Shown here in pieces: positions 11,967-24,776 of a DNA stretch of 64,000 nucleotides; the first letter of the stretch is position 1, and each line of letters opens with the position of its first letter. Origin of the DNA: Clitopilus passeckerianus (taxonomy: Eukaryota > Basidiomycota > Agaricomycetes > Agaricales > Entolomataceae). Position numbers and translations under genes: made by a program. Where the stretch lies: assembly GCA_944990035.1 (NCBI GenBank), contig CALYLX010000023.1:62001-126000 (forward strand). Direction: 5' to 3'. A model generated the notes under the pieces. The model saw only the letters and a list, made by a program, of their open reading frames with translations, searched no databases and was not told the origin of the DNA.

Positions 11967-12940
11967 TCACTTCTTCTCCCTGAGCCTCTCCACGACTGCA
12001 GACTTCTTGGCGTTGAGTGCATTAATCTTCTCCTCCTTCGAGGCATCATACGATACTGTCACCTGGTTAAAGCTAAGGGTATTATTGCGAGTCAGATCCT
12101 TGGATCGGCAGGAAGAGGACATGGACGTACGGGTTCTCTGGTGATTTCTGGAACTGTTTATATAGTAATTCCTAGACGAACCAACACATCAGCAACGGAA
12201 TAGCAAGTCCCGAAGAACATACTTTATATTGTTGCAATCTCAGACCAGGATGCTATCGATCAGCAAACGAAGTGAGCGATTGACATCCAGGTCAGAATAA
12301 CAAAAACGAAGCACGCACCTCAACCTTGAGCTTCGGCAGCTCCGTTTCTTCATATGCCGTGTACGCCGCCTTATACCTCCTCTCCGGATGCCTTTCAATA
12401 CCAGCAGCTTGCTGGCCAACACTAGCCTTATCCGACTTCGCATTGACCACCTCCAACAAATCCAACATGTTCTCAATACCCGTCGCCGAGAAACTCTGAG
12501 GCTCCTCCACATCCTCCGCTACTTTCTCCTTCCCGGTCTCTGCACCGGCTAATCCACCACCAGCGGCAATTGCTCCAGGACCAGCAGGTTTCTTCTCTGC
12601 TCCTTTCTTTCCTCCGGCTTTAGGTGTTGCCTTGACCTTGGCAGGTGCGCTGGCTTCCTCCTCTGCAAGGAGTCTTGCGTTCTCTGCCTTTCTTGCTAGT
12701 TCGGCACGTCGTTTCTCTTCTTTATCTTCCTTTGAAGGTTTGATCTTGGAGCCCTGGGACCATTCTTCGGCTTCCTTTTTCTCCTACAAGGACATTAAAG
12801 TTAGTAGGATTCGCAGACACACTCAGATGGGATCGCGAACATACTTTCTCTGTAGCTGCAGCTGCCTTTTTGTTGGCCTCGTTCTCAGCTTTCTTCGCCC
12901 GACCAGATTCCTTCTTTGCGTTTCCGCCTTTTGGCGCCAT
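11967..12940 (-). CDS. CCDC124: CCDC124/Lso2-like ribosome-associated coiled-coil protein
   Basis: Five exons: 12846-12940, 12320-12782, 12223-12252, 12132-12171 and 11967-12072. The start MAPKGGNAKKESG fits the family; the upstream in-frame ATG at 12997 does not. A Lys/Glu/Ala-rich charged coiled coil covers the N-terminal half. The diagnostic C-terminal segment is ERHPERRYKAAYTAYEETE, then LPKLK, HPGLRLQQYKELLYK and SPENPFNQ. In family members this region binds the ribosomal A-site/GTPase centre of translationally inactive ribosomes and helps recovery from hibernation. Exon 3 is only 30 nt (HPGLRLQQYK), phase 0 at both ends. Housekeeping gene inside the NACHT cluster. High confidence. Confidence 0.92.
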
Positions 12941-13307
12941 GTTAGTGAGCTCTTCAAGGATAGCGATGGATTTTATCAAATGAGTCAATCTGAACAACTA
13001 GGTCATGATCTTATCAGATTAGGGCTTGTCACACACACAGACCGATCGCATGTGAAATCAACACATCACTTTGAAAGGCAACTCCCCACACAAGGCACAG
13101 AGAGAGAGTATTATACCTCAAAAGGAAAATCCCCGCTGATGGTGTGTTATAGCCGCTGCTACCCTACTGGCACGAGAACATGGATAATCAAAGCCATATA
13201 AGACCGACGCGTATGAGTTCTGAGTATTTTGGGCTTGAGCGCAACCAACTTGCGAGTAACAGCTCTATGTACGATCCTTCTATACCTTTACGACCAATAA
13301 TCTCCTC
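12941..13307. other. Intergenic between CCDC124-like gene and NACHT pseudogene
   Basis: Divergent 5' regions meet here. The open frame on plus at 12632-13201 is mostly the reverse complement of the CCDC124-like exons and was discarded. Confidence 0.5.
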
Positions 13308-13766
13308 ATGGCTATACCCAAACACGCACAGAGCTACACGATTGTTAACTCCCGCTTCTTAGAAGCCCAGACATATACTGAGGTACACATCGACTACTAA
13401 GCAAGCCGTGCGCCAAATTGGGTAAACCTGAGCACAAGTGGGGGGGGGGGGATTGGTTAGCTAAACTCCCGCATAGGAGAACCCCCCTCTTTACAAGTTC
13501 TTGGTACTGTAAGTATGAGCTCGACCAACACACTGCAATTGACAAGCTTATGGAGAATTCCCCTCCGCTTTTACGCCCCACAATTCCCTCATGCCTATTT
13601 TGAACACGCACAGGGTCATACCATTCTCAATTGTCAATTCTCAGAGACACAGACGTATACCGAAATACACGTAGATCATCGTGTCCGTTCAGAAATTGCC
13701 CTCCGGTAAAGTTACTTGCCAGGGCCAGTGGTGTGATTACATAATTCAACATCCTTTGATGTGGCA
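13200..13766 (+). repeat. Tandem duplication of a NACHT promoter/first-exon unit (period ~283 bases)
   Basis: Two units, roughly 13200-13482 and 13483-13766, align across a CCTCATG start region, an AACACGCACAG string and the following motif codons (CAGACATATACTGAGGTACAC versus CAGACGTATACCGAAATACA). The ATGs are 283 bases apart. Outer limits are approximate. A run of about 13 Gs near 13440-13452 lies in unit 1. Confidence 0.65.
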
Positions 13767-15544
13767 GCACTGAAAGTTCTTCGGAAGTATGCCATTCCTC
13801 CTGCCTCTATGATTCAAGCGAACGTTGCGAACCACCACGGTGCTACCCTAACACACGTACCGAAGTACTAGGAAAGATAGAACGTTGGGGAAAACATGCT
13901 CGTCTGCAAGCATGCTTGTGGGTTTGGGGTCCCGCTGGAGTCAGCAAGTCGGCCATAGTACAGACCCTGGCCGAGAAATGGCGAAAGCAAAGCCTCCTCG
14001 CAGCTTCGTTCTTTCTCTCGCGAACATCGAGTGGTCGCAATGAGACAAAGGCGGTTATTACCACCCTGACCTATCAACTCGCGTCCTGGTATCCGCCAGC
14101 CAGGTCACACATTGAACAAGCCATTCTCGATGACTCGTTCATCTTCTCCAAATCCTTGGCCTCGCAGATGGAACAACTCGTTGTTCAGCCTCTCCATGAG
14201 GCCTGCAGACTCGTACCTTCAATATTCGGTAACGTCAAGGTTGTTATCGTCGACGGATTGGATGAGTGTCAGGACGTGCACGAGCAACAAGAACTGCTCT
14301 CGGTTCTCCTGGATGCCCTCTCAAATCGTAGCCTCCCTTTGATCCTCCTCGTCACCAGCAGGCCTGAACCACAATCGCAGAAATTCTTGATAACCTTCAA
14401 TGTCCTGAGAGCGTTCTCCAAATTTGCCTGGATGAAAGCTTCTCACCTTCCTCCGACATTACCTTCTTTCTACAATCCAGGTCCGACCAGCTCAAGAGGC
14501 GCCACACAGTTGTGGATGATTCCTGGCCACCGCGGGGAGCGATAGAAACGATAGTGGAGAGGGCTTCTGGACAATTCCTGTACGCGTCCGCCGTGGTGAA
14601 ACACGTCTGCTCACCTCGAAGCGACCCACAGCGACGTTTACAAGATATCATTGACGGTACCGACCTGGATGGTGAAACCCCATTTGCCGAAGTCGACGCT
14701 GTCTTCAGACACATACTTCGGTCCGTCGATGCAAGGTCCATCGATATCATAATGGACATCCTGGCTTGGCTCATGGTTCACGAATCAGACAGCCAAAACG
14801 ACGGTCGCGAACCCGTGGATGCTCCCGCTCTCTCGCCCACATGGCTCGAGCGAATGCTCCTACAGCCTGGCAGCCTCCATAAACACCTCATCTCCCTCCA
14901 TTCCCTCCTCCGAATACCCCTCCGACACCGCGTGAACGTGCCGATACGTGTCTTTCACGCGTCACCTTTCAAATCCCTCTCCCATAGCGCGAGAGCTGGC
15001 CCATTCTTCATGGACCTACGCGAGGCCTCTGGTCGGATAGTGAGGTGCTTGGCAAGACACCTCTTTATACCTAGGGGGGTGACGGCAAGTGTACCGCCGG
15101 GGCCGTGCTACGGCTTCGAGCAAATCGAGGAAATGTTTCGATACCACCTCTACCGCTCTCGCCCATCGGAGGACTTGAGGAAACTCGTGACTGCCATGGC
15201 TGGGTTAGGCGGGCAGAGTCATACAGCCCTCTCAATTATGAAGGTTGGCCCCAATCATCCAGGACCCAACGTTGTCACGTTCGGCACTTTCATCTGCGAT
15301 ACAAAGGCGGCGATGCTAAACTTTCTTGAGGTTTGTTTTTGCTCATGCAGCGTCCATAACATCGATGCTCAACCACATCCCGGAATGGCAGAAGTGCAAC
15401 AATGGATGTGAAAACTCGAATTTCCGCCAGTTTCTCGCTCGAAGTCAATTGAGGCTGATGCGCTTTTGGAATAACTTCGTGGCTGCCTCTTGTGGCAGGC
15501 AGAGTTGCTCATGCTGCAAGCCTCCATCGTCGTTTTCAATGTGA
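13308..15544 (+). pseudogene. NACHT NTPase pseudogene (group B), duplicated first exon and at least two frameshifts
   Basis: Close relative of the intact minus-strand gene at 38709-40690. Two tandem copies of the first exon lie upstream. Copy 1 (ATG 13308) carries TIVNSRFLEAQTYTEVH but stops at 13398. Copy 2 (ATG 13591) has lost one base after the ATG but keeps TILNCQFSETQTYTEIH and a GTAAAG donor. The core has a one-base loss just before the DSSER codons (~13810) and another in the CCxCA tract after the SRPEP codons (~14370). Walker A reads GPAGVSKSAIVQT instead of GPAGAGKS, so the conserved glycine before the lysine is lost. Walker B (VIVDGLDEC) remains. The frame then runs through SGQFLYASAVV to a last exon at 15392-15544 (KCNNGCE ... 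CGRQSCSCC). Not expected to give a working NTPase. Confidence 0.88.
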
Positions 15545-18481
15545 TCAGGGGCCGGCTTTAGCAACATCATTCGGATCCATTCCTATGGTCGATGCTCCAG
15601 TGTGATAAATCTGGCACGCAAATATGCCACCACATTATTTGAACCCAGCCTATGAGATGTCCAGAGGCATTATTGACTTATTTTTCCCGGCATACTTATC
15701 CTGATTTCCGCCAATCTAAGCGCCGTCTTCGCTTTTTAGATAGCCTGTTTCTGTACAATGTGGTTCTCTGGTTTTGTATTCATGTAAATCTATCATAACA
15801 TTGTCTGCTTAAGCTCTGTTGAGATTCGTTACCTATTATGGGGAAATTGCAGGAAATAATGGGACTGCAGCACTCCCCGTCAACCGTGGCAAAAGGACGC
15901 TGCCAAAGTCCATCAGGGCGCTCTCAACGTGAATACAGTAATTTATCAAAAGGCATATTGCTTATAGGGCGGAGCTACCCGTACTGCTTCTGATAACGGT
16001 GGGCCTCAACCACTAATGGTTGACACATTGTCCACGCACGCAATATCAGTTATTATAAGTAATAATATAACCCCTGAGCCATCGATCAATTAGAGGACTA
16101 CAAACCGGGAATCCGCCCGTCGGTAGCCGACCTACGCACACTCCGTAAGTACGGTTATTTTGCGGTTTTATGAGAACAGGGAGGCCCAACTAGAAAGAGG
16201 TAGTATACACCTTGATTTACACATATGAGCCTCAAAAACTGAGTACTGAGGCCCAACTGTAGCAAGCGGGAATTGGCCTCGATCAAATTTCAGCCATGTA
16301 CATACTTACCACATTAGGCAATGTTCCCCCGTGGCCATATTATTCGAAGAACACAGCCTCCTTGGTCTTGGCATCAGAACGTGGGAACCTTCGGGATGAC
16401 CGTATCAGGTAACTTGAGTTGAAACAACTTGACATCGACCAGACATCGACAAATGACGGGACCTCCATTCATTTGTGTGACCGTCTTTCATCCTCTTCCT
16501 ACCGCAGCCTACGGGCAGAAAGGCTAGGATGCCCAATGAAATCCAAGGGTAAGCCAGCGTCTCTGCCGAGCCCGCGAAAGGAAGGCTCCTAGAATATCCC
16601 AACCATTGCATCGATGAGGAAACCCTTTTGTCCTCTTGCCCGTGGGGCTTCTTTCTTTGTACATCATTATGCACCGTTCACTTCATTCTTGCAGTGAATT
16701 GACAAAATGACTCTTCAACCGACCCGCACCCTGTCCAATCGCCCTCCTGGAAAAGCCATTCACGGACGGCATTGGTCACAACCGACAAATGACTGCTCAG
16801 CATGGCCATGCCCACCGCACAGATTTACCACTTCTCGTCAAGCTTTCTCAGGTCCTTGAACAATTGCCTTTCTTCTCTTCCAGACCTCAAAGCTTCTAGC
16901 TGCTACATCCTGAGCGTATCGGCGATAGCCTCTGTGTAGTCCAAGCCCTCCACGGGCTTATGTGAAGGGTGGCCTTCCGTCGGGACTGATACACACTTTG
17001 GAACTACACCAACGGCAAAAGGCTCCAGTCCTCTCGGACTTAGTTGCTGCGACAATAACCATGACATGGGCCATTGGGTTACTCTTTCTCATCGTAAGTC
17101 CTTGCATGCTATTGGCCTCTCAAGCTAACAGTTTTTGCACTGGCAGTGATCCGACTACTTCAGCTCCTTCTATGGTATTTAAGGAGAGCTCTACAGGGTT
17201 CATGCAGAACCCAATCGCACCGATCCCCTTGACGTCCTGGAAAATCACCTCTCTATCAGTGAAAGGTTCCCCACGAACAGGAGCGCTGCTGCCCTGCGAA
17301 TATAGACCTGGTTGTCCGGCATCGTCTTTCCAAAATTGCGTTGTATCGAGCGCATTCTGGATCGAGAACTCTCGAAGTATCTCATTACTGCGAGTTTACA
17401 AACCCCAATTACTATCATCAGCACGTGCGCTCATCCCCTACTTTACAGTATTTCTCTGCCCAAGGGACACTCTGGCTTTCATTTCCCAAACGTCGTCTAA
17501 GTTTGTTTCCTTTGATGCCACCCAGGACCTCATGCCCTCAGCAAAACAGATCAGATACGATACCCTATCCTCCTCTCTTCTGTGGCTACTATTTTCTCAC
17601 CCGTCGCCTCCAGCTTCATCCGCCCCCTCCCCGTTCAATGCGCGATGGTCCTGCTTCGCCCTGTTCTTCATCGCCCTCAATTTGGTCCGACCCAATGAAT
17701 TGATCTCAAGAGGCCGTCAGAAGAAACCTAACACATTCCCCATCTTTTTGCAATCATTGCTGCAACCTACCCCTCCAATCCTATTGGCCAACAGATCTTT
17801 CATGCTCCACCGTTCACCGTTTTGGGCGTGCGTAACAGCATGTCAAAGGTGACTAGGCGACCAACTAATGAGCCCTCTCAAGATATGCGCAATAAGCCTG
17901 GGCATTGAATGCGATCAGGCGTCGCAGTAAGAGTGAGTGGATTCCTTATTTGCTGTCATCATGCTGACTGCGTGACCATCTCAGGGAAAGGATTTGTTCT
18001 TTTGCACGACATTGGGGCGCTTCGATAAGTTTGGACTAGGTGCTTCATAAGCACGATGGCTGCATTCGCTCTACGCATCACTTCACCCCCTACTTCAGGT
18101 CCAACAGTCCCATTGAAGAGACGCCAGTATGGATCAATTTCAGCTTTTCTTTGCATCCTCACGGATGTGTATCAACGGTTAGGACCGTCGTTCTTGCATT
18201 ACTCGAGCCAGATTATGACTGGGGTATACCGTTCAAAGCTTTGCTCGTCTCACTGGGATACTCCTTTCGCCGGCCACACTTTTGCCCCCTCCAAGGACCC
18301 GAGCATTCCACAGGCTCCTGGATATCTCTCGACTTTTAGCCACTTGGCTCGTGACATGAATCATCTCCATTCGGTCTGATACATGTGACGCGAGGAAAAC
18401 GGACACTCACCACTGCCCCGGTCGCCAAAGATTTGGTCCTGTTGTCGGATTCAATCTATACTCGTCGAGGCGCAGGTTCGT
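15545..18481. other. Long stretch without a supportable gene (2.9 kb)
   Basis: The longest open frame, plus 16962-17852 (296 codons), has no recognisable domain, has biased low-complexity Ser/Pro/Leu content and no partner exons that I can see. Other frames overlap it in conflicting registers. The region may hold decayed sequence: a phrase like NPIAPIPL occurs in the 17.2-kb frame, but I found no further family pattern around it. I call nothing here. Confidence 0.45.
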
Positions 18482-20450
18482 ATGGCCTTCACTACGCAAA
18501 TATTCAACGAATGCCATATCACCAACCCGTCAATATCCTCCCAAATGCGTATCGTGAATGCCCGATTGGGCACCGAATCTGGGACCACAGAATTAGGTAC
18601 GAGTCCTTCTTACCATGAGCTAGTCGTATAGACTTACGTCTTCTCTAGCACTTTCTATCCTTCAAGAACACACGATTGTCGGCGCTCTATACAACTCTCG
18701 CACACGTTCAAATGCTGCAAAGTGTCATCCGAAGACCCGCCGGATTATCCTCGATGACCTCCGACGATGGGCGCAACGGGAGATGCTGAAAAGCCAGCAT
18801 TCGCTTATGTGGCTTCATGGGCCTGGAGGATCTGGAAAATCAACGATAGCGCAGACGCTCGCGGAGATATGGGAACAGGAGGGATGCCTAGCAGGCACTT
18901 ACTACTTCTCCCGTGGAATAAGCGCTCAAGAGGCAGCCGTGGCGCCAACCATTGCCTATCAGCTTGTTCAGGCCTTTCCTGGCCTGGGATATCTTGTGGT
19001 ACAAGCCATCAAGAAAGATCCCGTGGTTTTCAACAAGTCTCTGACTGCCCAGTTGCACCATCTCCTTATTCAGCCGCTTAAGGCCCTCACCGACCAGCCA
19101 GGTGCCAATTCACCTCCACCTCCCACGAAGATTGTCATTATAGACGGCTTGGACGAATGTTATGGAATCGAGAACCAGGAAGAAGTTGTCCGGGAAATCG
19201 CCTACATGCTTCAAAACTATTCCCTTCCCCTCATTTTTCTCCTCATCAGCCGGCCTGAGCAACATATCCGAGGCATCGTAGCCAAAATGGCATTGGTCAA
19301 ACAGATCGACCTACGCAGGAATACCTTAGCACTCAACGACATCAGAACCTTCCTCACCTCGGAATTCGAAGAGGCCAGAGAACGCAACGGGTGGTCTGTA
19401 CCGGCGTCCTGGCCGCCAGAGGACGCTATTCAGCAGATTGTCAAGAAGTCTGGCGGATATTTCATCTATGCCTCCATAGCTGTGAAGTACATCTGCTGCC
19501 CGCTTAGCGATCCACGGCATCGACTTGATGTGATCCTGGGCACTCAGAGGTGCCACGAGGATAACCCTTTTGCGGACCTCGACCCACTCTATACATGCAT
19601 TCTCCAAGCCGTCAAACCTCCAACCCGCGACATCGTAGTAGATGTTCTGGCCTGGCTATTTATCGACAATGCCCAGAGGTCACCGAACACGCGGATTGAG
19701 TGCGGGGAAAATCACGTCGATTTAGCCGTTTCTCCCCTTCAATTGGAGATCGTCCTCGGTCTGTCACCAGGAAGTCTGTATAGACACCTGGTCGGTACTC
19801 ATTCACTGTTAGACATCCCTCCAAATACTAGCAACTCTCTCCCCATCAACATTATCCACCCTTCTTTCATCGATTTTCTTGCTGATGAATCTCGATCCGG
19901 AGAATTCTTTATGAACGAACATAAAGCGAGTGCACGAATCGCCCGGCAGCTCCTCAAACTGATAGTCAGGCAGAAGCCTGCAAATCCAGAGAGGCCCGAA
20001 CAGGATGTGTCTCCATACTTTACCTCGCTTTCCCTGGATAGCACCTTTCGATACCACCTCGAGCGAGCACAGCCTACACTTGAATTGAGGACGAGCCTTG
20101 AGGCCACTATTGGATTACAGGCCGAAGGCTCCAGCAACGCACACTTGGACTACCAACTGACCAGCCCTAATGCCCAGGGCCTCCATGTGTTTCATTCCTG
20201 CGACACGAAAGCATCTGTTCTGGGATTTCTCAGAGTACGTATGCTTCATACTTCTTTTCCACAACATTTGCTCAACCTCTTGCAGAGGTGCAACACAAGA
20301 CCGGAACATTCAGTTGTTAAGCGATTCCTGTTTCGTACCCGCTTAGCCATGCTGAGCTTCCAGTCCAAACTGGGCAAACCATGCTGTGACGCCACGGACT
20401 GCTCTTCCGGCAAGAAGCAGTTATTCATGCTACCAAACACGCACACCTGA
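18482..20450 (+). CDS. NACHT NTPase (NLR-like, group C)
   Basis: Three exons: 18482-18596, 18649-20234 and 20286-20450. Exon 1 encodes a 38-residue N-terminus starting MAFTTQIFNECHITNPS; it fits the shared first-exon motif only loosely. Exon 2 starts ALSILQEHTIVGALYNS, then AAKCHPKTR, Walker A GPGGSGKSTIAQT, Walker B IVIIDGLDEC, LLISRPEQH, SGGYFIYASIAVKYI and IIHPSFIDFLADE. The 51-nt last intron (20235-20285) is a multiple of three with no stop, so retained transcripts would simply add 17 residues. The last exon starts RCNTRPEH and ends in KPCCDATDCSSGKK. This is the only apparently intact NACHT gene here on the plus strand. Predicted ATP-hydrolysing switch of the STAND class; biological role inferred only. 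Confidence 0.86.
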
Positions 20451-20873
20451 TTACATCCACTGATATTTATTATGGACTCTGGCATTGTACTGAATATAAC
20501 ATGGACGCATCTGCATACCAACACGTAGCTTGGTTATAACCTATACCCAAACTGGCGATACGCCATTCCCTTTGTATATTTAATGTGCAACTACTTTGAA
20601 AATCTCAAGAAACTGCTTTTAGTTCTTGTCGTGGCGAGTAGGGTAAGCAGCTTCTTGAGAGTGGGTGCACTTGCGGCCTACCTCGAGGATGATTGACGTG
20701 GTTGTAGCCACGAACAAGAGTGAGAAGAGTACAATTATCTCGCCTATATAGGATACAAGTGTAAATGTGCAAATGAGGTTTCTCGTAATGTGTGTCTGAT
20801 ATGTGATGATGATAGATACGTGTATGTTAAAGATGCAAAGATTGGTATATATATATGAAAGTCCAAGTCCAGC
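20451..20873. other. Convergent 3' region
   Basis: The plus-strand NACHT gene and the minus-strand furin-repeat gene converge here. AT-rich 3' UTR-like sequence; no gene seen. Confidence 0.5.
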
Positions 20874-23800
20874 TCAAACAATCCTAAAAGGATTCCTGGA
20901 CGAAACAGTGGTAACTCCACTTGCGCCCGTAGGGTGTCTTCTAACCTCTCCAACTCCAAGTCCAACATCAATCAATGCACCTTCCCTCACACCTGTCGAC
21001 GATCCAGCTGCACCATTGACCAAAGCTGGTCTAATGCTAGCAGCATACCTCTCTGCCTCCGTCTGCTGAGGGGTTGAAGCACCAGTGGCCGTCTTGAGCA
21101 AGAAAGGCTCTCCAGTCCTGGTGCTAAATGAATTAGACAGCCTATTGGCGTCGGAAGACGTGTTCATGGAGCTGATGGTATGTTGTCGGAAAAGCGACCG
21201 GTTGATGGGTTGTCGGGGTTCAGGCATTTGTCGTACTTGCCCCGTATATTCCGAGTATAACGAATGGCCAACCGAGAGTCTGCTTTGATTTCTCGCGGCG
21301 TTCTCTCGCGCCAAACGTTCCTTGAGGATCCTTGACTTGCCAGACTTCTTGCCACTCCTGAGAGATGGGACGACCGAAGGAGCAACGATCGACCGGGAAT
21401 CGTCGGTATACCTAGTCGTTCGGCGGTCGTAAGCGTCAATGAACTCGAGCAGTTCAGCATCAGCATCCGTCTTCCTCGTCGGTGTGGTACGCATAGACCT
21501 GATGCTCTTCTCCCGCCTCTCGTGATCCGAATACGAGTCGAAGTCGCGGTATCTCTCTTTCGTCCCAACATCTTGGTGCATTGGCAGCACCTCCCCTTGC
21601 TGTTTGGGCTTCCTGCTGAAAACAGCCAACAGCCTCTGCTTCCACGATATGTTTCCGTGTGCCTGCTGAGCGACCTTGACACCCCACCACTTCTGTGTCC
21701 TCTCCTTCCTCTTCTTCAGTGCCCTTCTCCTCCAGCACCAGACGATGGTTACGAAGATGAATGCACAGCCAAGAGCCATAAGCAGAATTTGCCACCACTC
21801 TAACTTTGCTCCAGTATCCTTCGTGGGTTCCGTAAGGCCGGTGATAGTCGGTAGAGGTGAGGGTGTGGCCCCACTTGGGGTTGGTACATTGACAAGGTCG
21901 GAGAAGCATACACCCATTCCGGGGATAGGTTGGGCATTGGAAGCACATGATGCGGCGACACAGCTACCGCCCTTCAAAACCTGGCCAGGATCTGAACATG
22001 CTAGACATTCGTTCTTCCCTGGACCAGAGCAGGACGAGCAACTTCCGTCGCAGGTCTTGCAGGAAGACGACGCATTGTCGAAATATTGGTTCTTCGAGGG
22101 ACAAGCAGCCAAGCATCTTCCGGTGCTGCTATTAGAGCCTGACGAGGTGCCGGAGAGGATGGGTGCGGAGGAAGAGCATTTGGTGCATTGACTAAAACCG
22201 GGTCCAGAACATGTTGCGCAGTCTGGGTGACAGGCTTGACAAATTGTTGGCGTAGTGGACGAACTTGAGCTATTGCTTCCAGAGGAAGCGAAAGTTCCAT
22301 CGGGACAGGTGCTGACGCACTTGCCATCGGTCCCAGCCAATTGACCACCGGAACAGGCGGTACAGAAAGTTGAGCTTCCGGAGCAGCTTGAACAGGAGGA
22401 GTCACATTTTGTGCAGGTGACCCCATCTTGGCCAATGAATGTTCCGTCTGGGCAGGTGTCGACACATTTGCCTTGCGACAGGAACGAGCCAGGAAGACAT
22501 GCAGTGCATTGGACTTGGTCAACGGTCGATGCTGCATTGAACGATGAGGGGTACTGGCAGGCGACACATTTAGCTCCGCAAGCTATAATAGAAATTGGTC
22601 TGTCAGCAACGCATATAGCCACCGAAAACCGAAAATACTGACTGTCGCATCCCTTCTTCAGGTTATCTGCTATCAGGCCGCCGGTGCCTTGACAAAGCCC
22701 CTGGTTATCTGCTTTCACGCAGGTTCCCTGTCCGCCGCCGGCCCTAACCATAAAGCTTCCTTGACCACATTCGCCACAATCACCACTTCCTGGACCGGTG
22801 CATGTTTTGCAGGCGGAGTCGCAGACTTGGCAGGTAGAGGAACCTTGAGGGGCAAAGGACCCATCAGGACATAGGGATCCACTAGAGGTCGATTGTGGAA
22901 GTGCATTGCAACGAGTTTGGTCGTTAGGGGAGAGGGTGAATCCTTGCTTGCAAGTGAGGCATTGGCCAGTGGTCGAGGAGCAGGTCAGGCAATTCAAGTT
23001 GCAGACTACGTGAGATATGGTCAGAAGTGGTTATATGCGCAGAAATATGAAGAACAATACCTTTGCAATCACCAGTGGAAGTCTGGAAGAAGCCATCTGC
23101 ACACTTGCTACATTGCTTTCCATCGTCTCCTTGTGTCCATCCTGCGTTACATTGACACTGTCCGTCGCTGCCACATTTGCCGTTAAGGCAGTTGCATTTG
23201 TCTGGTTCCTCGTTGCTTTGGGTCCTGCTCAGACACCTGCCGCTGCCGTTGATTCCATCATCACATTTTGAACAGTCATTTGGACATGCAGAACAACTGA
23301 CCCCAAAGAACCCGGACGCGCAGGTTTCGCACGAAGGGCCAGTGAAGTTAGGTTTGCAGGAGCAGCTACCCGAAGCGGAGCATACGCCTCCGTTAGGTGA
23401 GCAGGATGGGGAACAGAGCGTTGATTGGATGTCGAGCAGGGAGAGTGAGGAGGAGAGGGCAGGAATTTGGGAGATATCAGGTATTGACTCCCAAACAACC
23501 GTCCGTTGGCTTGACTGAGAGGAGGAGGACAACGCTACCCAAACATTGGATCCAAGGTACAGTGACTTTGCTGATATGGAAGATGATGAATTCGTGGACG
23601 AAGTTGGCAACTGCGTGAAAGCAGCTTGGCCTGAGTAGAGCTTATCTGAATAGATGGCTAGTCCGGGTGACAAGTTCAGCGACAGTGGGAGGGACGCCTG
23701 TCCGTTTGTGGCATTGTCGAAGCCTGGTGATGGCTGTAGTGTGGCACTTGAGCTCGTGAGCATACTATGCAAAAGTTGTGGGTTTGTTGAGCTCGTATAT

Positions 23801-24042
23801 TGGCCGGGGAGCAGTTGGAGAGAAGTGGGCGCATTGTTTGCGCTAAGTTTTGCGCCTAGGGTGATGTTTGAATAGCCTTGAAGGCATTGGCCTGCAATGC
23901 AGATGACAGTGGGTTGCTGTGAGGATGTTTGGGCTATAACAACGCGTGTAAGTCTTCTTGTACATGCTTTAAGGCAATACCACGCACCAAAAGAGACGCC
24001 CAAAGTCGTTAAAATTACTCCAAAAGCTCGTAAACCTGTCAT
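20874..24042 (-). CDS. Furin-like Cys-rich repeat, single-pass membrane protein
   Basis: Four exons: 23989-24042 (donor GTGCGT), 23062-23933, 22644-23005 and 20874-22582. Using the GTGCGT donor removes a 54-nt in-frame intron and leaves a clean signal peptide (MTGLRAFGVILTTLGVSFAQ). A Ser/Thr/Asn-rich ectodomain of ~200 residues follows, then EGF-like (CSCKPNFTGPSCETC, CQCNAGWTQGDDGKQC) and many furin-like/growth-factor-receptor Cys-rich repeats (CPDGTF, CDSSCSSCSG, CHPDCATCSGPG). One membrane helix (WWQILLMALGCAFIFVTIVW) is followed by a basic stop-transfer run (RRRALKKRKER) and a ~300-residue Ser/Arg-rich cytosolic tail. The layout suggests a cell-surface sensor or wall-associated receptor; the ligand is unknown. 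No kinase domain. Total about 1000 residues. Confidence 0.88.
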
Positions 24043-24776
24043 CTTCGCCGACCAGTCAACGAAATCGAAAGAAAAGAGTGACTATGAAAATGCAAGAAAA
24101 AATGGGAACTGAAAAGGCGGCGAGAAATGGGATGTCCAGCCCAGCCGTGCAGAGTCGTTAAGAGAAACAAAAGGCAGAACCCCGGTAGCCTTGGTTTTCC
24201 AGTTCATTGTTCTTGCAAAATGGAAGTCTTTGTTGTTTTCCCGATTTGGAACAACGCAAGCCGATATGGCGGATCGGCTTTCGGAGTTCTCAGGCTGGGC
24301 CAGAAAATCCACTACAAATCCCTCAACGCTTCAAAGCGTCTGTACTTTGCCTGTAAGTAATTTTGGGAAGATAGAAGATTGAACTTGATGTATAAAACTT
24401 CAGGGTGCACATCGTACACCCGTTGATGGTACACTACTGTAACTACTAACTCAGGCGATGAGTACATTCTATTCTACGAATAATTTCTACCACTAAGTAA
24501 CAAATGATTATACTAGGAGCTGAAGACGGAAAATACGAAAGAGTGGTACGCCAAAATTTCAAAGGTTTGGCAAATAAACGTGCAGTAAAAGTAAAAGTTA
24601 GATAGGAATAAGATACGTATGCTTGAGATTGACGAGCGACAACAAGGAAAGATTCAGGTGCAAAAGGGAACGATTTCGAGAAGGAAATTTCAGGTTAGGG
24701 TCCTCTTCACCAATTTGAGGAGCTTCGGGCTGTAAGGGTGTCTGTGAGATATTGACCCTACAAAGAGCAGTGTTAC
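24043..24776. other. Intergenic
   Basis: 5' region of the furin-repeat gene and 3' region of the next NACHT gene. No gene recognised. Confidence 0.5.

Noticed and set aside
12632..13201. 189-codon open frame on plus
   Set aside because: It is largely the reverse complement of the well-supported CCDC124-like exons.
13439..13453. Long G run
   Set aside because: A simple homopolymer inside the duplicated first-exon unit; likely slippage or assembly noise rather than a functional element.
16962..17852. 296-codon open frame on plus
   Set aside because: No domain, no splice partners, low-complexity Ser/Pro/Leu composition and conflicting overlapping frames. A short NPIAPIPL-like phrase was not enough to support a family.
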